DNA from: Lantana camara
Taxonomy: Eukaryota > Streptophyta > Magnoliopsida > Lamiales > Verbenaceae
DNA: 64,000 nt
Direction of reading: 5' to 3'
Assembly (NCBI GenBank): GCA_037501455.1
Contig: CM074862.1
Coordinates: 89,117,501-89,181,500, forward strand
The notes under the pieces: generated by a model
What the model was told of the DNA's origin: nothing
The model's input: only the letters and a program-made list of their open reading frames with translations
The model's database searches: none
Translations under genes and position numbers: made by a program
Part shown: positions 54,490 through 64,000 of the stretch, one piece after another
How the letters are laid out: the number at the start of each line of letters is the position of its first letter
How positions within the stretch are numbered: position 1 is the stretch's first letter

Positions 54490-55751
54490 TTGGCTAGAAT
54501 ACAGGTCTCACAGGATAACTGACTCTTAGACTGAAATATACTTGGAAAGAGTAAGTGTAAGTAGCTAACCGATGGGTGACCTAACCGACGATGCCATAAC
54601 CACTGTTGCCTCTCAACAGTCTCGTGAGCCAGCGCTGCAGTTCCGTTTTGAGCCACATCGTCCACATAGTACAACCCACCACGTTCAGTGCCACGCCCAA
54701 TCACTTTCCCCGACTGAATATCCTGCAGAAGACAGAAACCAGAATAGATCACTATAACGCAATTTAATTCACGGGTAATATGACTAACAGAAAGCAGCTT
54801 GCAGGATAAACTAGGAACATATAGACAGTTTTTCAAGGTTAAGGATGGAGATATATTAATCTTTCCGGTGCCCTGAACCGGTAATAGATCTCCGTTAGCA
54901 CACTGAATAGGTGGTCTGGTAGACTTTGACATGGTAATCAAGTCATTAATGTCATAAGTCATGGTATCGGTGGCCCCGCAATCAATGACCCACTCGACTG
55001 GCTTGGGTCCTTGGGTTATATAGGCATTTCCACATTTTGGGGGGTCATTCTGCACATTTTTCAAACTCAGGGGACTGATCTGCAAGTATTCTGAAGTTGA
55101 AGGACCAATCTGTGATTCCTCCAAAATTGGGGGGTCGATCTGCAAATAATCATTTAGTGAGGACTGAGTTGGCAAACCCCCAACCCTAGGACTTTGATTA
55201 GCCGCTGGATCGTTCATTTCAATGGGTGAAAGAGGAAAATATTTCTCTCTAGCCGTCACCTTGTCTCGGCTTCCACCTAAAATTCCGATGACCGGCGGCG
55301 TTGGGTTCGCCGCCGGCTGTTGCTGCTTGAGGTCTGTCGTTGGCTGCTCCTCCCGAAAGACCGCCGCCGCTGTCCCCTGTTGGAGAAACACCGCCTGATG
55401 CCGCTGGGAGGGCTTCGCTGGTGGCGGCTTCTGAAAGCCCACCGCCGCTGTTCCGCTTATGTGGGCTCCAGATCCCGGCGGCGCTGGTCTCGTCGCCGGC
55501 GACCCTCTCCTATTTTCTCCTCCTTGTTTTCCTTCTGTGCTATTGAGGGTCGCGATGGTGGCGTTTTCTGGACTGCCGCCACCACCGTTGTATCTCTGCT
55601 GTCTTCGTGTCGTTTCGAACCCGGGCGGCGCTGATCTCACCGCCGGTGGGAAAAACGTGAACCGATCTTCTTGTTGTCTGTTTTTTTGTGTTACTGTGGC
55701 GACGGCTATGGCGGCTCTACTGGTGCTGCCGCCGTCGTGCTGCTTGGTCAT
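54490..55751 (-). pseudogene. Outer copia N-terminal region, protease and integrase zinc domain; no gag
   Basis: The minus-strand ATG at 55751 lies about 50 nt after the primer site. The first 237 or so residues are Pro/Gly/Gln/Ala-rich low-complexity sequence with no UBN2 Gag domain and no CCHC knuckle. Then comes the protease (EWVIDCGATDTMTYDIND, with Cys where copia proteases usually have Ser or Thr after the catalytic Asp), a gag-pre-integrase region (LWHRRLGHPSVSYLH) and CETC of the integrase zinc domain at the junction with the inner copia. The first 500 nt are GC-rich, unlike the rest. A gag deletion plus foreign sequence is likely. Confidence 0.8.
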
Positions 55752-55804
55752 GGCGGTAAATGATGAGCCCGGAAAATCGTCGAAAATCTATGAACGATTA
55801 ACCT

Positions 55805-56000
55805 GCTCTGATACCAAGTTAGAATTTAAGATTTAGACTTTGGGGAAATTTTCTGAATTCCATTAATTTCTGTATATCCGGACTTACAACATACATACAA
55901 TAAATAGGGACAAACATCTACAGAAAAGGAAAGATATGTACAAACGTAATCCCGCTAACTACGGAAATAAATCCCTACTAATTAACCGTAATCTCTAACA
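55805..56000 (-). repeat. Outer copia primer site and 5' LTR (184 bp)
   Basis: LTR 55817-56000. The primer site TGGTATCAGAGC (minus strand, 55816-55805) directly abuts the LTR. TSD TAAAA is at 56001-56005. Confidence 0.92.
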
Positions 56001-56005
56001 TAAAA

Positions 56006-56506
56006 TGGTGCTGAAGCATATAAATAATTTTACAATTGCAGAGATTCATGATTGTGGTTACAGATCTGAGCAATATACTTTGATTGAAACACTTCAATTT
56101 TGCTTAACTAATGTCTTGATTCTCCCTTTTTGCCTTTTGAAACTGTGAAATGTTCATTCAGATAATGTTCAGACATCTTAACTTCTCACCTAACATCAAC
56201 ACCAAGACTAAATAATATAATGTTCAGACAACCAATCCAGGACCAAAATCAAGTTGTTTCTTATCAAGATTGTCATTGAAAACCAAAAGTGATGGGCAGA
56301 CAAACATTTTGAAGTGAAACTTTTATTTATTGTTATAAACCGAACCATGTGAATTCTATTTCACACAGCTTTGTGTGTCACTCAAAACACACACACACAG
56401 ACACCAAAAAAAAAAAAAAACAAAAACAAAAACAAAAACAGGGGAACAATCATATTAAGGTGACACTTCTAATTATTGCACAAACTGAGAACACATTAGT
56501 TCTATT
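56006..56506. repeat. GST4 downstream spacer
   Basis: Continuation of the unit broken at 31490: TGGTGCTGAAGCATATAA, then the AATGTTCAGACAACC and GTGAAACTTTTATTTATTG modules. A (CA)n run followed by A-rich CAAAAA repeats lies at about 56385-56440. No gene. Confidence 0.7.
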
Positions 56507-57261
56507 TCATGCTCCTTTCTTCAGATACGGTTCGAGCATGGCCTTAAATTTCTCAACCATTTTGTCTCGAGGTGGCCAGCATTCTTTGATTAATGGATGC
56601 TCTGCAAAGGTTTTCATCCATACGTCTAACAGTGGAAATCTCTCTTTGTCTACTAATTTCAGGTCAATTATCTCTTCCAAGATGCTGATTAAATTAGCCA
56701 TCCAACCCAATGCAAGATCCAGATAACCAATCGTCCCACCTCCAAAGAACTTCTTCCCTCGGAGCTGTTCTTCTAAGAATTTTAGGTTCCCAACTGCTTC
56801 AGCCACGGCCTCTTGCTCCTTTCCTTGAGAGGTGCACACGCTCCATATTGAAGGCATAACCTGCTTTCATGGTGATTTTTGTTCCAAGATTAATAATTTC
56901 TGATTATCAAAATAAATCTTGAGGTAAAATGATTAACTATTACATATACCTTGTCATCGCCAAATTTTGCCCAAAATCGTGCCATGGCTTTCTCGTAAGG
57001 ATCTTGAGGAAGGAGAGGACTATGCTTCCATGTCTCGTCGATGTATTCAAGAACCACAAGCGACTCACAGATTGGCTTTCCATTGTGCACAAGAACTGGA
57101 ACCTTCTTGAATACAGGATTGTACTCCAGGAGTGAAGGACTCTTGCTTTTCAGATCCTCGAATATGGTTTCATACTCTAAACCTTTGATCTTGAGTGCAT
57201 GTACAGCCCTCAAAGCAAAGGGACTTGACCATGTCCTGAACAACTTCAAGTCTTCTGCCAT
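56507..57261 (-). CDS. GST4: tau-class glutathione S-transferase
   Basis: Exons 57261-56950 and 56860-56507 (89-bp GT-AG intron) encode 221 residues. Active-site region TWSSPFALRAVHALKIKG, ES pair in [17 protein letters not shown]-terminal domain with [38 protein letters not shown] and a KKGA end. GGGT in the FFGG loop replaces GGET of the sisters. It is nearest to GST1 in the N-terminal half ([19 protein letters not shown]). Frame, splice sites, TATA box and as-1-like element are intact. It stands 36 kb from GST3 only because the satellite block and retrotransposon nest lie between. Confidence 0.93.
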
Positions 57262-57299
57262 TTTGCTTTGAACAGGGAATTTGGGATGAGTAGTAGTTA

Positions 57300-57553
57300 T
57301 ATTTATAATTAAAAGAAATAATTTTTTTGGTTTTTGTTTTTGTTTTCATTTTTTCTTATTATGTAGAAATATCCTTTTCAAATTATCTAAGTTTAGGTTT
57401 GATGGCCTGCATTCCTTGGGTTGATAGATTATGTGATTTTAGACCAGCATGAAGAGTGCTGATAAGGAATCAAACTTTGTAATTTACTCTTATTTTTTCC
57501 ACAACAAGATGCGTGCTGGGTAATTATTCCAGATTTTGTCAGCACGTACGTCA
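57300..57553 (-). promoter_or_regulatory. GST4 promoter: TATA box and as-1-like element
   Basis: TATAAATA is on the minus strand at 57307-57300. TGACGTACGTGCTGACA is on the minus strand at 57553-57537, about 276-292 nt upstream of the ATG. It is one of the two best-kept elements of this kind in the cluster. A TTAAGGATAAGGTCATAAA block shared with GST1 and GST2 is at about 57611. Confidence 0.68.
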
Positions 57554-57639
57554 GCAATTAAATATGGACAGGAATATAGTTGTTTATATTTGACTTCCAT
57601 CATGCTTACTTAAGGATAAGGTCATAAAGGCTTGTTTAT

Positions 57640-59183
57640 ATATCTATAATCTATAATCTATATAAAAGTGTGGACCGCAAGATTATGTTTGTGAATAGAT
57701 TAAATTAGCCTAATATAATTTAATTTGCCCTTATACCATTTTATTTATTTAACTATTTAATTTGTAAGTTAGGTGGATCAAAAATTAATAATCCAACCTT
57801 AATAAATCTATATATCTATCTATAGATATATAAAAGTGAGGATATCAAGATTATGATTGTGAATTGACTAAATTATCCTTATACGATTTTTCTTTTTTAC
57901 TCATACACACCAAAATGGGATTTGAACCCATGATCTTATTCTGGAGAATGATTCGATTAACCACTTGGACGAATCCATATTGGCAAAAAAATTATTTATT
58001 TAACTATTTAATTTGTAGTTTAGGTGGTATAGAAGACTATAATTTATGGCCAATAAAATTATGACATGTGTAAATTAAATATATGTTAAATATCAAAATT
58101 ATATTTTCTATTTTAATTTTAGGGATTTAATCAAATAAAATTCTCATAATTAAATAGTCAATTAATTGATATTTTTAACATATATTTAAATATGTCAAAA
58201 TTCATATTTGGCATTAAAATCAAATCAAGCCAAATAACAAAAGTCAAATGTAATATTCTAGAAATCAAATCATATCTTTTGATTTATAGAAGATATTACG
58301 AAATCAATGAAAACCAATCAGAACGAAGTCTTCTTTCGATGATTATGGAAAGGATTGTCCCTCCTGCACCTATACATAGAGGTATTCTACAAGCCAAAAA
58401 TCACAACTCACACAACTCGGAGATACGAAGCAGCAAGCAACAAAGCAAGGAGAAAGAAGTTATTCGGCGCTCTTCAACATCTTCGGTGTTCTTCGGCATC
58501 TTTGACGGCATTCTTCGCGGAAGTCAGCATCTTCGGTGTTTAATCCGGCATCGAAGCATTGAAGTACTGTTTCAGCATTGCTCTCCTCAACAAATTCAAG
58601 TCAAATTCAAACCGATTGAAGCGAGGTTCAAAGGTGTTTTTCGTGAAAATTAACAAATCAAAGCGTCTGATCCGCAACAACACATCAAGTCCGTGAATCC
58701 GATATTTTTCTTCAAATCGACTTCGAAGGTACTCCAAGCGTGTTCATCGGTGTTCTCCGTGGAAGTCAACAAATCAAGGCGTTCAATCCGTAATCGAAAC
58801 ATCAAATCTAGATTTCGGTGTTGCTCCTCAACAGATCTAAGTTAAAATCAAATAACATCAAAGGTGTTTACCGACGTTCATCAAAATCAAGGCGTTTAAT
58901 TCAAGATTAAGTCGAAAGACCTGCAATTAACTTTTTTAAGAAGCAAAATCAAGTTAAGAAAGATCGAAACTCCTAAGTCAACGAAGGCATTCCAAACCTT
59001 CCAAATTTCAACAAATGTTGCACGGAGAATCAGAGGTGAACAAATAGAGATTGTACCCACTTCTTGATTAGAAATCAATAAAATTCATTTGTGATTATTT
59101 TTCATATTTTTTTAATTAATTATTCACAAAAATTGAGTTACAGGTGGGTCAAAAATTAATAATCCAACCTTAATAAATCTATC
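57640..59183. repeat. Two related AT-rich repeats, the second carrying two insertions
   Basis: Copy 1 (about 57650-57820) and copy 2 (about 57820-59183) share TATATAAAAGTG(T/A)GGA starts, AACTATTTAATTTGTA middles and TTAATAATCCAACCTTAATA ends. Copy 2 is interrupted by a tRNA-like insert (57888-57992) and by about 1.1 kb (about 58030-59143). The larger insert has CCTATACATAGAGG and repeated CAAATCAA(A/G)GCGT motifs and may be a solo LTR. ORFs at 58192-58653 show no domain. Confidence 0.5.
57888..57992 (-). mobile_element. tRNA-derived SINE-like insertion
   Basis: On the minus strand it has an A-box-like CCAAGTGGTTAATCGA (57968-57953) and a B box GGTTCAAATCCC (57928-57917). A full T-arm is present: ATGGG, loop TTCAAAT, CCCAT. 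The stretch is absent from the sister repeat at the equivalent point (after CCTTATA, about 57735), which shows it was inserted. It may be a decayed tRNA gene instead. Confidence 0.5.
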
Positions 59184-60250
59184 TGATGGGTCTCAATATG
59201 GGGTACAGATTCCAATCACTTTACAATTTGTTTAGGTGAGGAAACCAGTTGATGTTCGCCGGGAAAGATGGGGGTTCTACCTGCTAGGACAAATACAAAG
59301 ACAAAGTCAGAAGGCCAAGCTGGGGGAACTGGGGGTGATTCCCAGTTTGGCTCTTCGACGCTCAAGTCAGATGAAGATTTGAAAGAGAGAATATGCTAAG
59401 TATGGAGTTGCAGTAATGGAGGTTGCTTACAGTGAAGGAGATGAACTCGCGTATTTATAGTTGGGGGTCAGGGACCCTTTGGTCATTTGCACCGTGTGGT
59501 CCTGACCAAGTGTTGCCTTAACACGTGGCGCTATGAGAGAAACCTAGGAGGAATCTTCTGCAAAGGCTGGTGAAAATTAGTGTTGGCAACAGTAGTAGGT
59601 GCGCGGGCATGTACGGGGTGTCAGAGAGCCGTTTTACCAAGAGCCTTGGAGACCAAGGAATCCGTTAGGGGATGAAGGCCAAGGCTCATGCAATGAGGGG
59701 GAATGGAAGCTTCCCTGAGGGAGTGTAGCGCTCGAAGAGGGCTTCCTTGATAGAGTGGAGCTTATCCTGGTATGGCCGATCGCGCTCGTTAGATAGCGGC
59801 GTTGTTGATGGCTCATGCGCGCAACGGGGATGGCCCGTATCCCTGTGGGACTTTGACACTTGGGAGGTTTAGGCGCTCGTTTATGATTACCTTAATCACA
59901 GGAGGACCAGTGTCGTTATCTTGAGTTGCCACGTGTCGAAACATGGCACGAGCGTGTTTTGACCCCATCATTTTGCCCCCCAATTCTGTAATCCTTAGTG
60001 ATAAGGACTGTAGAATTCTACCGATGTAAGCCATTGCGCTTGTATGAGGCATGGCGTGTTGGGCAATCACCCTTTTGATTGCGCCATAAATGCGGTCTCT
60101 TCATCTGACTGCTTGTAACGTCTAAGCATTAAATGTTGATGCGCGTGAGGCGCGTGAGACTTGGGAAGTACATGACGGTTCAATAAAGGGAACGGTTCCC
60201 TAGGTGGGAAATGATTGTAATTTTGAATTTCTTGCCAGAAACGTACCAAC
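59184..60250 (-). repeat. Tat-type LTR (right copy), with divergent promoters
   Basis: Its plus-strand start TGATGGGTCTCAATATGG is the inverse of the end at 10693. On the minus strand it holds the LTR TATA box (59459-59452). At its other end the antisense gene's box reads TACAAATA (60260-60267) where the left copy has TATAAATA. The boundary near 60250 is approximate. Confidence 0.6.
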
Positions 60251-60552
60251 TTCCATCCCTACAAATAAGGGATTCTATATCCATTCCACCTTTTATGCAA
60301 ACATATCTTCAGAGCACATATTCGCGAAAAACTCTTTGCAAAACAAGTTTCAGAGCATTCATAACTTTTCTTCAAGCTTTTCCAGAAAACCCAAGGTAAC
60401 CTTCCGGTGAAATCTTCTAACTTTGCTAACCTTAGAATCAGATTAGGATTTAGTAATTTCTCAAGCTTTATCTCTTCCAGAAATCTCGAATCTCTCTGAA
60501 TATATATCGGTTCCCAAAAATCCTAATATCTCTTCCAAATTCCACTACAACC

Positions 60553-63480
60553 ATGGCTAGAGATCATGTAGAAGAATTCGCCCGTGAAGTTGAAGACATG
60601 GCTACCCAGAGTTCATCTCCTCCGGGTTCCCCTAGGGACGAGGAGTTGGACGCGGCCGTTATGGCCATAGATGAAAGGAACCCAGATGGGGTTGAGCATC
60701 TTTTTGAAGAAACGAATCTGGTGATGGAAGCGAAGAGGCAGGGGGTGACTCTCCCGATAACAGAGAGCGCAACTCACCCTCATCGCCACACCGTGACTGT
60801 GGCCATCGTAGCCCCGGCTCCGGAATCCGAGAGAGGAGTGGGGCCCTCAGAAAGATCCCATGACAAAGGTAAGGGCAAGAAAACCCAGAGGCCCAGAAGA
60901 TCTAGGAAGGCCAAAGGGTCAAACGAGGGTGAAGGCTCGGGCATGCAAACGACCGAGCGTACCCCTGACAAGACTCCCAGCACAATTACTTTGGAAGAAG
61001 TGAAGACCATGCTGGCACCAATATACTGGGACGAGCGCTTCACATGGCGGATCTCTGCTGATCACGAACATGCCAACCGTCCGCCGCCCGGTGAGATGGC
61101 GGTTTATAAGGATGCAGTCAGTTCTGGGGGCTTGAGGTTCCTAATTCCAGTCCCAGTGGCCAACATTCTGAATGATTTGAACCTCTGCCCTTCGCAAATC
61201 GTGCCCAACGGCCTCGCTTTGATAACCAGCTTTGTGATCATCATGAAGTGCGCTGGATACGAACCCTTCATTCGGAATTTCAACGCCCTTTTCCAAGTAG
61301 TTAGCTCACCGCGCTCGTCACCTGAGGCGGGTTATTTTTACTACGTTCAAGCGAAGGCCCACTTGAAATTGATCAACTCTCCTTCCTCCACTTATGGCCC
61401 AGATTGGAAGGAGAAATTCATTTTTGTCAAGGTCCCAGTGGATGATGATTTTGGGGTATCACGAGAGAGGATCTCGCATGGGAAGGGCTCCCTTGTAAAG
61501 AATCGCTTAGGCCCCACTTTTCCTGATAACTGGGCTAAGGATCTGACTGGAGCGCTGAGGGACGAGGGCCGGCTGATACGAGCCAAAGATTTGATAGATG
61601 ATGCAGAACTCATGTTCCTTTGCGGGCTTACCAACGACCCCCATTATCTCAGCAACCCTCCCGCTTGGGATTTGGAGAGAGATGGTTAGATTTTAGGGCA
61701 ATAACTTTTAGATAGGGATACTAACTGTACCTTTGCATTTGTAACTTGCTTTTTGTAAAATTTGCCTAAGGGTTTCTGACCCTCGTTTTCTCCTTCTTTA
61801 TAGGAGCGGATATTTTAAGGATGGCTGGAGGCATGAGAAACGCTGCTAGGTTCGCCAACGCTAACAGGCGTCAAGCCCAACAGGGAGATCAACAGAATCC
61901 CCGAGGCCGCGGAGCAGGCCGGGGTGACGGTCGTGGCGGCCACCAAGGCGCCAGCTCAAGCGCCGTATCTGGCGCTCAAGTGCCGCAGGGACGAGGGGAG
62001 AACCGAGCGACAAATACGAAAAACCAAATAGTGGTACGACCACCAACCGTAATAGATGCGAGGGTGGTCAACCCTAACGCCATCAATCAAACGAGACCCC
62101 CTGCAAGCGTGGTGACAAGCGGGGCTTAAGGGAGCGCTAGCCAAACTTCCCACAAGAGGAAGAGAATGTCTGATGCCTTTGCCATATCCGGCAAAGGCAA
62201 ACAAGTTGTTGAAGGCCCCAAGGGCGGCGACGGAGACACTTCCTCCTCGGAGGAGGAACATTTGTGGGATTTTGATCGTCGGGGGGATAGGACTTAAAAG
62301 GGCTCTGCGGATGGAGGTGCCGTATTACTGAGGCACGGAACGGTCGCCCAAACCATCAGCCAAAATCTGTATGAAAGGGCCCAATTCTCAGCGGATCATA
62401 AGCATTTGTACTCCGAGTCGGTTGAAAAGGTGACCGACGATATGGTGCACGCCATACTTTCCGTAAGTCTCCTTTCCTCTTGTAGTTTCATTATCTTTTG
62501 AAGGTGTTGTTCTTCAATATATTTGTTAACACTTTTGCCCTTTCGAGCCCGTGCAGCAAGTGCTTCTGAGGGCGAGAAATATCCAAATACGCGCCACTGT
62601 TTACGCTGACCGGAAGGCAAAGTACAAGAAGATGGCGCGCTCGAACGATCCTGCCCAGCTTTAGGAGGAATTGGACACAGAGAAGGCCCTGTACATTTCT
62701 CTTAAGGAAGAGTACAACAAGATGGAGGCCGAGATGAAGAGGTTGCAAGATGACTTCACGAACGATGAGAACGCTCGAAGGAGTTGGCGTAACCAATATA
62801 ACCAACTTGATGAGGACCATAAGAAGCTCACTGCCGACCGCAACGAATCGAAGACGAGGGCCATGGAGGCGGAAAAGAAATACGCTGATGCCATGAACCA
62901 ACTCCCTCATCGCTTTGAGCAATCAAACAAGGAAGCGCTCATCAAATTCTGCCACTCCAAGGCGTTTAATTTCTCAGCTTCCCTGCATTGTCTAGACGAG
63001 GCTCAGAAAGCCTTCAACTTGGCGAATGAGCAGGGCATTCATAAAGGTTTGACTGATCCAGCCATTCGTGAGGTACAAGGCATGGGGCTCATGTTCAATG
63101 AGCGCTGTGTTGAGGAGGACGACGACCGGGAGGATCCTGAGTCCAACATCTCCGAGCCGAAGTATAATTTTATGGTCATGCTCATTCAAGACGAGTACAT
63201 GGCTGCCCACCCCCCGGAGGAGGCCTCTCACGTAGAGCCGAATGAGGGGAATAACAATACAAGCGTTATTCCTGAAAACCTTCCAGCAAATGAGCCTCTG
63301 GCGCCTGTTGTTAGTGCTCTTGCTCTCGCCGCTGAAAATGTGAATGAAGCCAACAAACCCCACGCCCCTCAAGCGCCAGGGAACAATGAGCCTGCGCCTC
63401 CTCCAGCAGCCCAGGACCAAGGTGAAAATGCCCCCCTAGTGCAAGAGCCGGAGGGCCCAGTATATGGTCCCGTGGCCTAA
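60553..63480 (+). pseudogene. Antisense three-exon Transposase_28 gene of the Tat-like element
   Basis: Exons 60553-61684, 61804-62462 and 62557-63480 join in frame through GT-AG introns (ATG|GTTAGA...TATAG|GAG and TCC|GTAAGT...TGCAG|CAA). Exon 1 has the acidic start, KGKGKK basic stretch and a Transposase_28 (PF04195) core: GEMAVYKDAVSSGGLRFLIP, then VPNGLALITSFVIIMKCAGYEP. Exon 2 is Gly/Arg/Gln-rich. Exon 3 has a coiled coil (MEAEMKRLQDDFTNDE region, about 62720-62900) and a Pro/Ala/Glu-rich tail. In-frame stops: TAA 62127-62129, TAA 62295-62297, TAG 62662-62664. Without them the protein would be about 904 residues. The role of these proteins is unknown; a gag- or assembly-related job is only speculation. 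Confidence 0.75.
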
Positions 63481-64000
63481 AATGTCCTTATGGTTCTGGA
63501 TGAAGATGTTGCTCCGGCCCCTTAATGCTTCCTTTCAGTTTGCTTATGTTACAATCTCCTTCTCTTGACTTAGTACTTTTGTAAGAATGTTATGGGCCCT
63601 TGTGCCCTTGTTTTGTAATTTTCGGCGAAAAGCCTTAACTAATGAAGCTCTTCCTTTTCTTCGTAATGTTCTCTTTTTATTTCTTTGATTGTGGAAGAAA
63701 TTTTTGCCTTGCGCTTGTTGTACCAAAATTTCATAATCCTAAGATTATGTGTAACATGCCTAGCAAAAATGGTATTTTTTAGCTAAGTCTTAAAACTTTA
63801 AGTTTTACTAAGTCTTGAGTAGTCTTGAGGGTTTTGCTGTGAAACTGCCCTCATTCAAGACTTGTGTAAATTTTGCTTCTAAAACTTAGAGAATTTTACT
63901 AAGCCTTGAGTGATTACAAGGGTTTTACTCAAAGACTGCCCTCGTTCAAGACTTGTGAGAATTCTTCTTCTCTTAGAAAATTTTATTAAGTCTTGAGTGA
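63481..64000. other. 3' region of the antisense gene with short diverged repeats
   Basis: No ORF of note. 63790-64000 contains roughly 90-bp repeats (TTTTACTAAG(T/C)CTTGAGT and CTGCCCTC(A/G)TTCAAGACTTG anchors), within which AAGTCTTGAG and TTCAAGACTT can pair. The repeats run to the window edge. Confidence 0.55.

Larger units (their letters stand above)
31491..56000 (-). mobile_element. Outer Ty1/copia element (Ale-like, short LTRs), split by a nested insertion
   Basis: LTRs of 184 bp at 31491-31674 and 55817-56000 differ at two positions. TSD TAAAA is at 31486-31490 and 56001-56005. With the 20-kb insertion and its TSD copy removed the element is about 4.5 kb, in the range of Ale-type copias with short LTRs. 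Order on the minus strand: primer site 55816-55805, an unusual gag-less N-terminal region, protease, integrase (cut at 54490/34471), RT and RNase H, and polypurine tract next to 31674. It lies within the fourth GST unit and displaces the PPR relic from GST4. Confidence 0.93.
59184..64000 (-). mobile_element. Tat-type Ty3/gypsy element, right copy, 3' portion (runs off the window)
   Basis: The LTR (59184 to about 60250) reads leftward, with TATAAATA on the minus strand at 59459-59452 and an end TGATGGG...(plus strand) at 59184. The adjacent gene at 60553-63480 reads rightward, antisense to the LTR. That arrangement matches Retand/Grande-like elements with an antisense ORF beside the 3' LTR. 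The gag-pol region would lie beyond 64000. The left copy (1-10693) is in the opposite orientation. Confidence 0.6.

Overview
The window is nuclear DNA of a flowering plant, most likely a eudicot. The evidence is two-exon tau-class glutathione transferases with GT-AG introns, PLS-class PPR fragments, an IQD (DUF4005) fragment, a wall-associated-kinase-like fragment, and long LTR retrotransposons primed by initiator tRNA-Met. The species cannot be told from the sequence. Host genes are a minority. Transposable elements make up most of the window, and several are so young that their LTR pairs and target-site duplications (TSDs) can be read by eye.

Layout. 1-786 and 9577-10693 are one Ty3/gypsy (probably Tat-lineage) copy, cut by an 8.8-kb non-autonomous gypsy element called GYP-N here (787-9576, TSD TCCCG). 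10694-12470 is AT-rich tandem repeat. 12600-21000 is a segmental-duplication cluster: a decayed PPR gene, then three GSTU genes on the minus strand (GST1 15040-15794, GST2 17396-18153, GST3 19880-20635), with another PPR fragment between GST1 and GST2. 22081-29911 is a candidate 7.8-kb DNA transposon with 12-bp terminal inverted repeats. It carries IQD and kinase 3' fragments and a 4.6-kb palindromic satellite built on the hexamer AAGCGA. 30190-31490 resumes the PPR/GST duplication.

A three-deep retrotransposon nest then separates that unit from its own GST. The outer Ty1/copia (31491-56000, TSD TAAAA) is split inside integrase by an inner copia (34472-54489, TSD TTGGC). The inner copia is split inside gag by a Tekay/Del-type chromovirus, GYP-A (40222-50116, TSD CTCCC). 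The fourth GSTU, GST4 (56507-57261), follows. 57640-59183 holds small repeats and a tRNA-derived SINE-like insertion. 59184-64000 is a second Tat-type copy in opposite orientation to the first, with an antisense three-exon Transposase_28 gene.

How the parts relate. The four GSTU genes have the same exon structure, and their promoters share a TATA box and an as-1/ocs-like TGACG-N7-TGAC(A/C) element, eroded to different degrees. GYP-N has no pol and shares its LTR ends, primer-binding region, zinc knuckles and pre-PPT hairpin with GYP-A, so it probably depends on GYP-A-like enzymes.

The most unusual signal is in the retroelement RNAs. They carry arrays of hairpins with a fixed loop and covarying stems: 6775-6901 (five hairpins, loop CGGGG), the pre-PPT hairpins at 6934-6952 and 47561-47579, the LTR core, and four hairpins at 50450-50770 whose non-Watson-Crick pairs are mostly G-U only on the element's sense strand. 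These look like selected RNA structures and match no signal I know. All coordinates were read by eye; no alignment, folding or database search was run.
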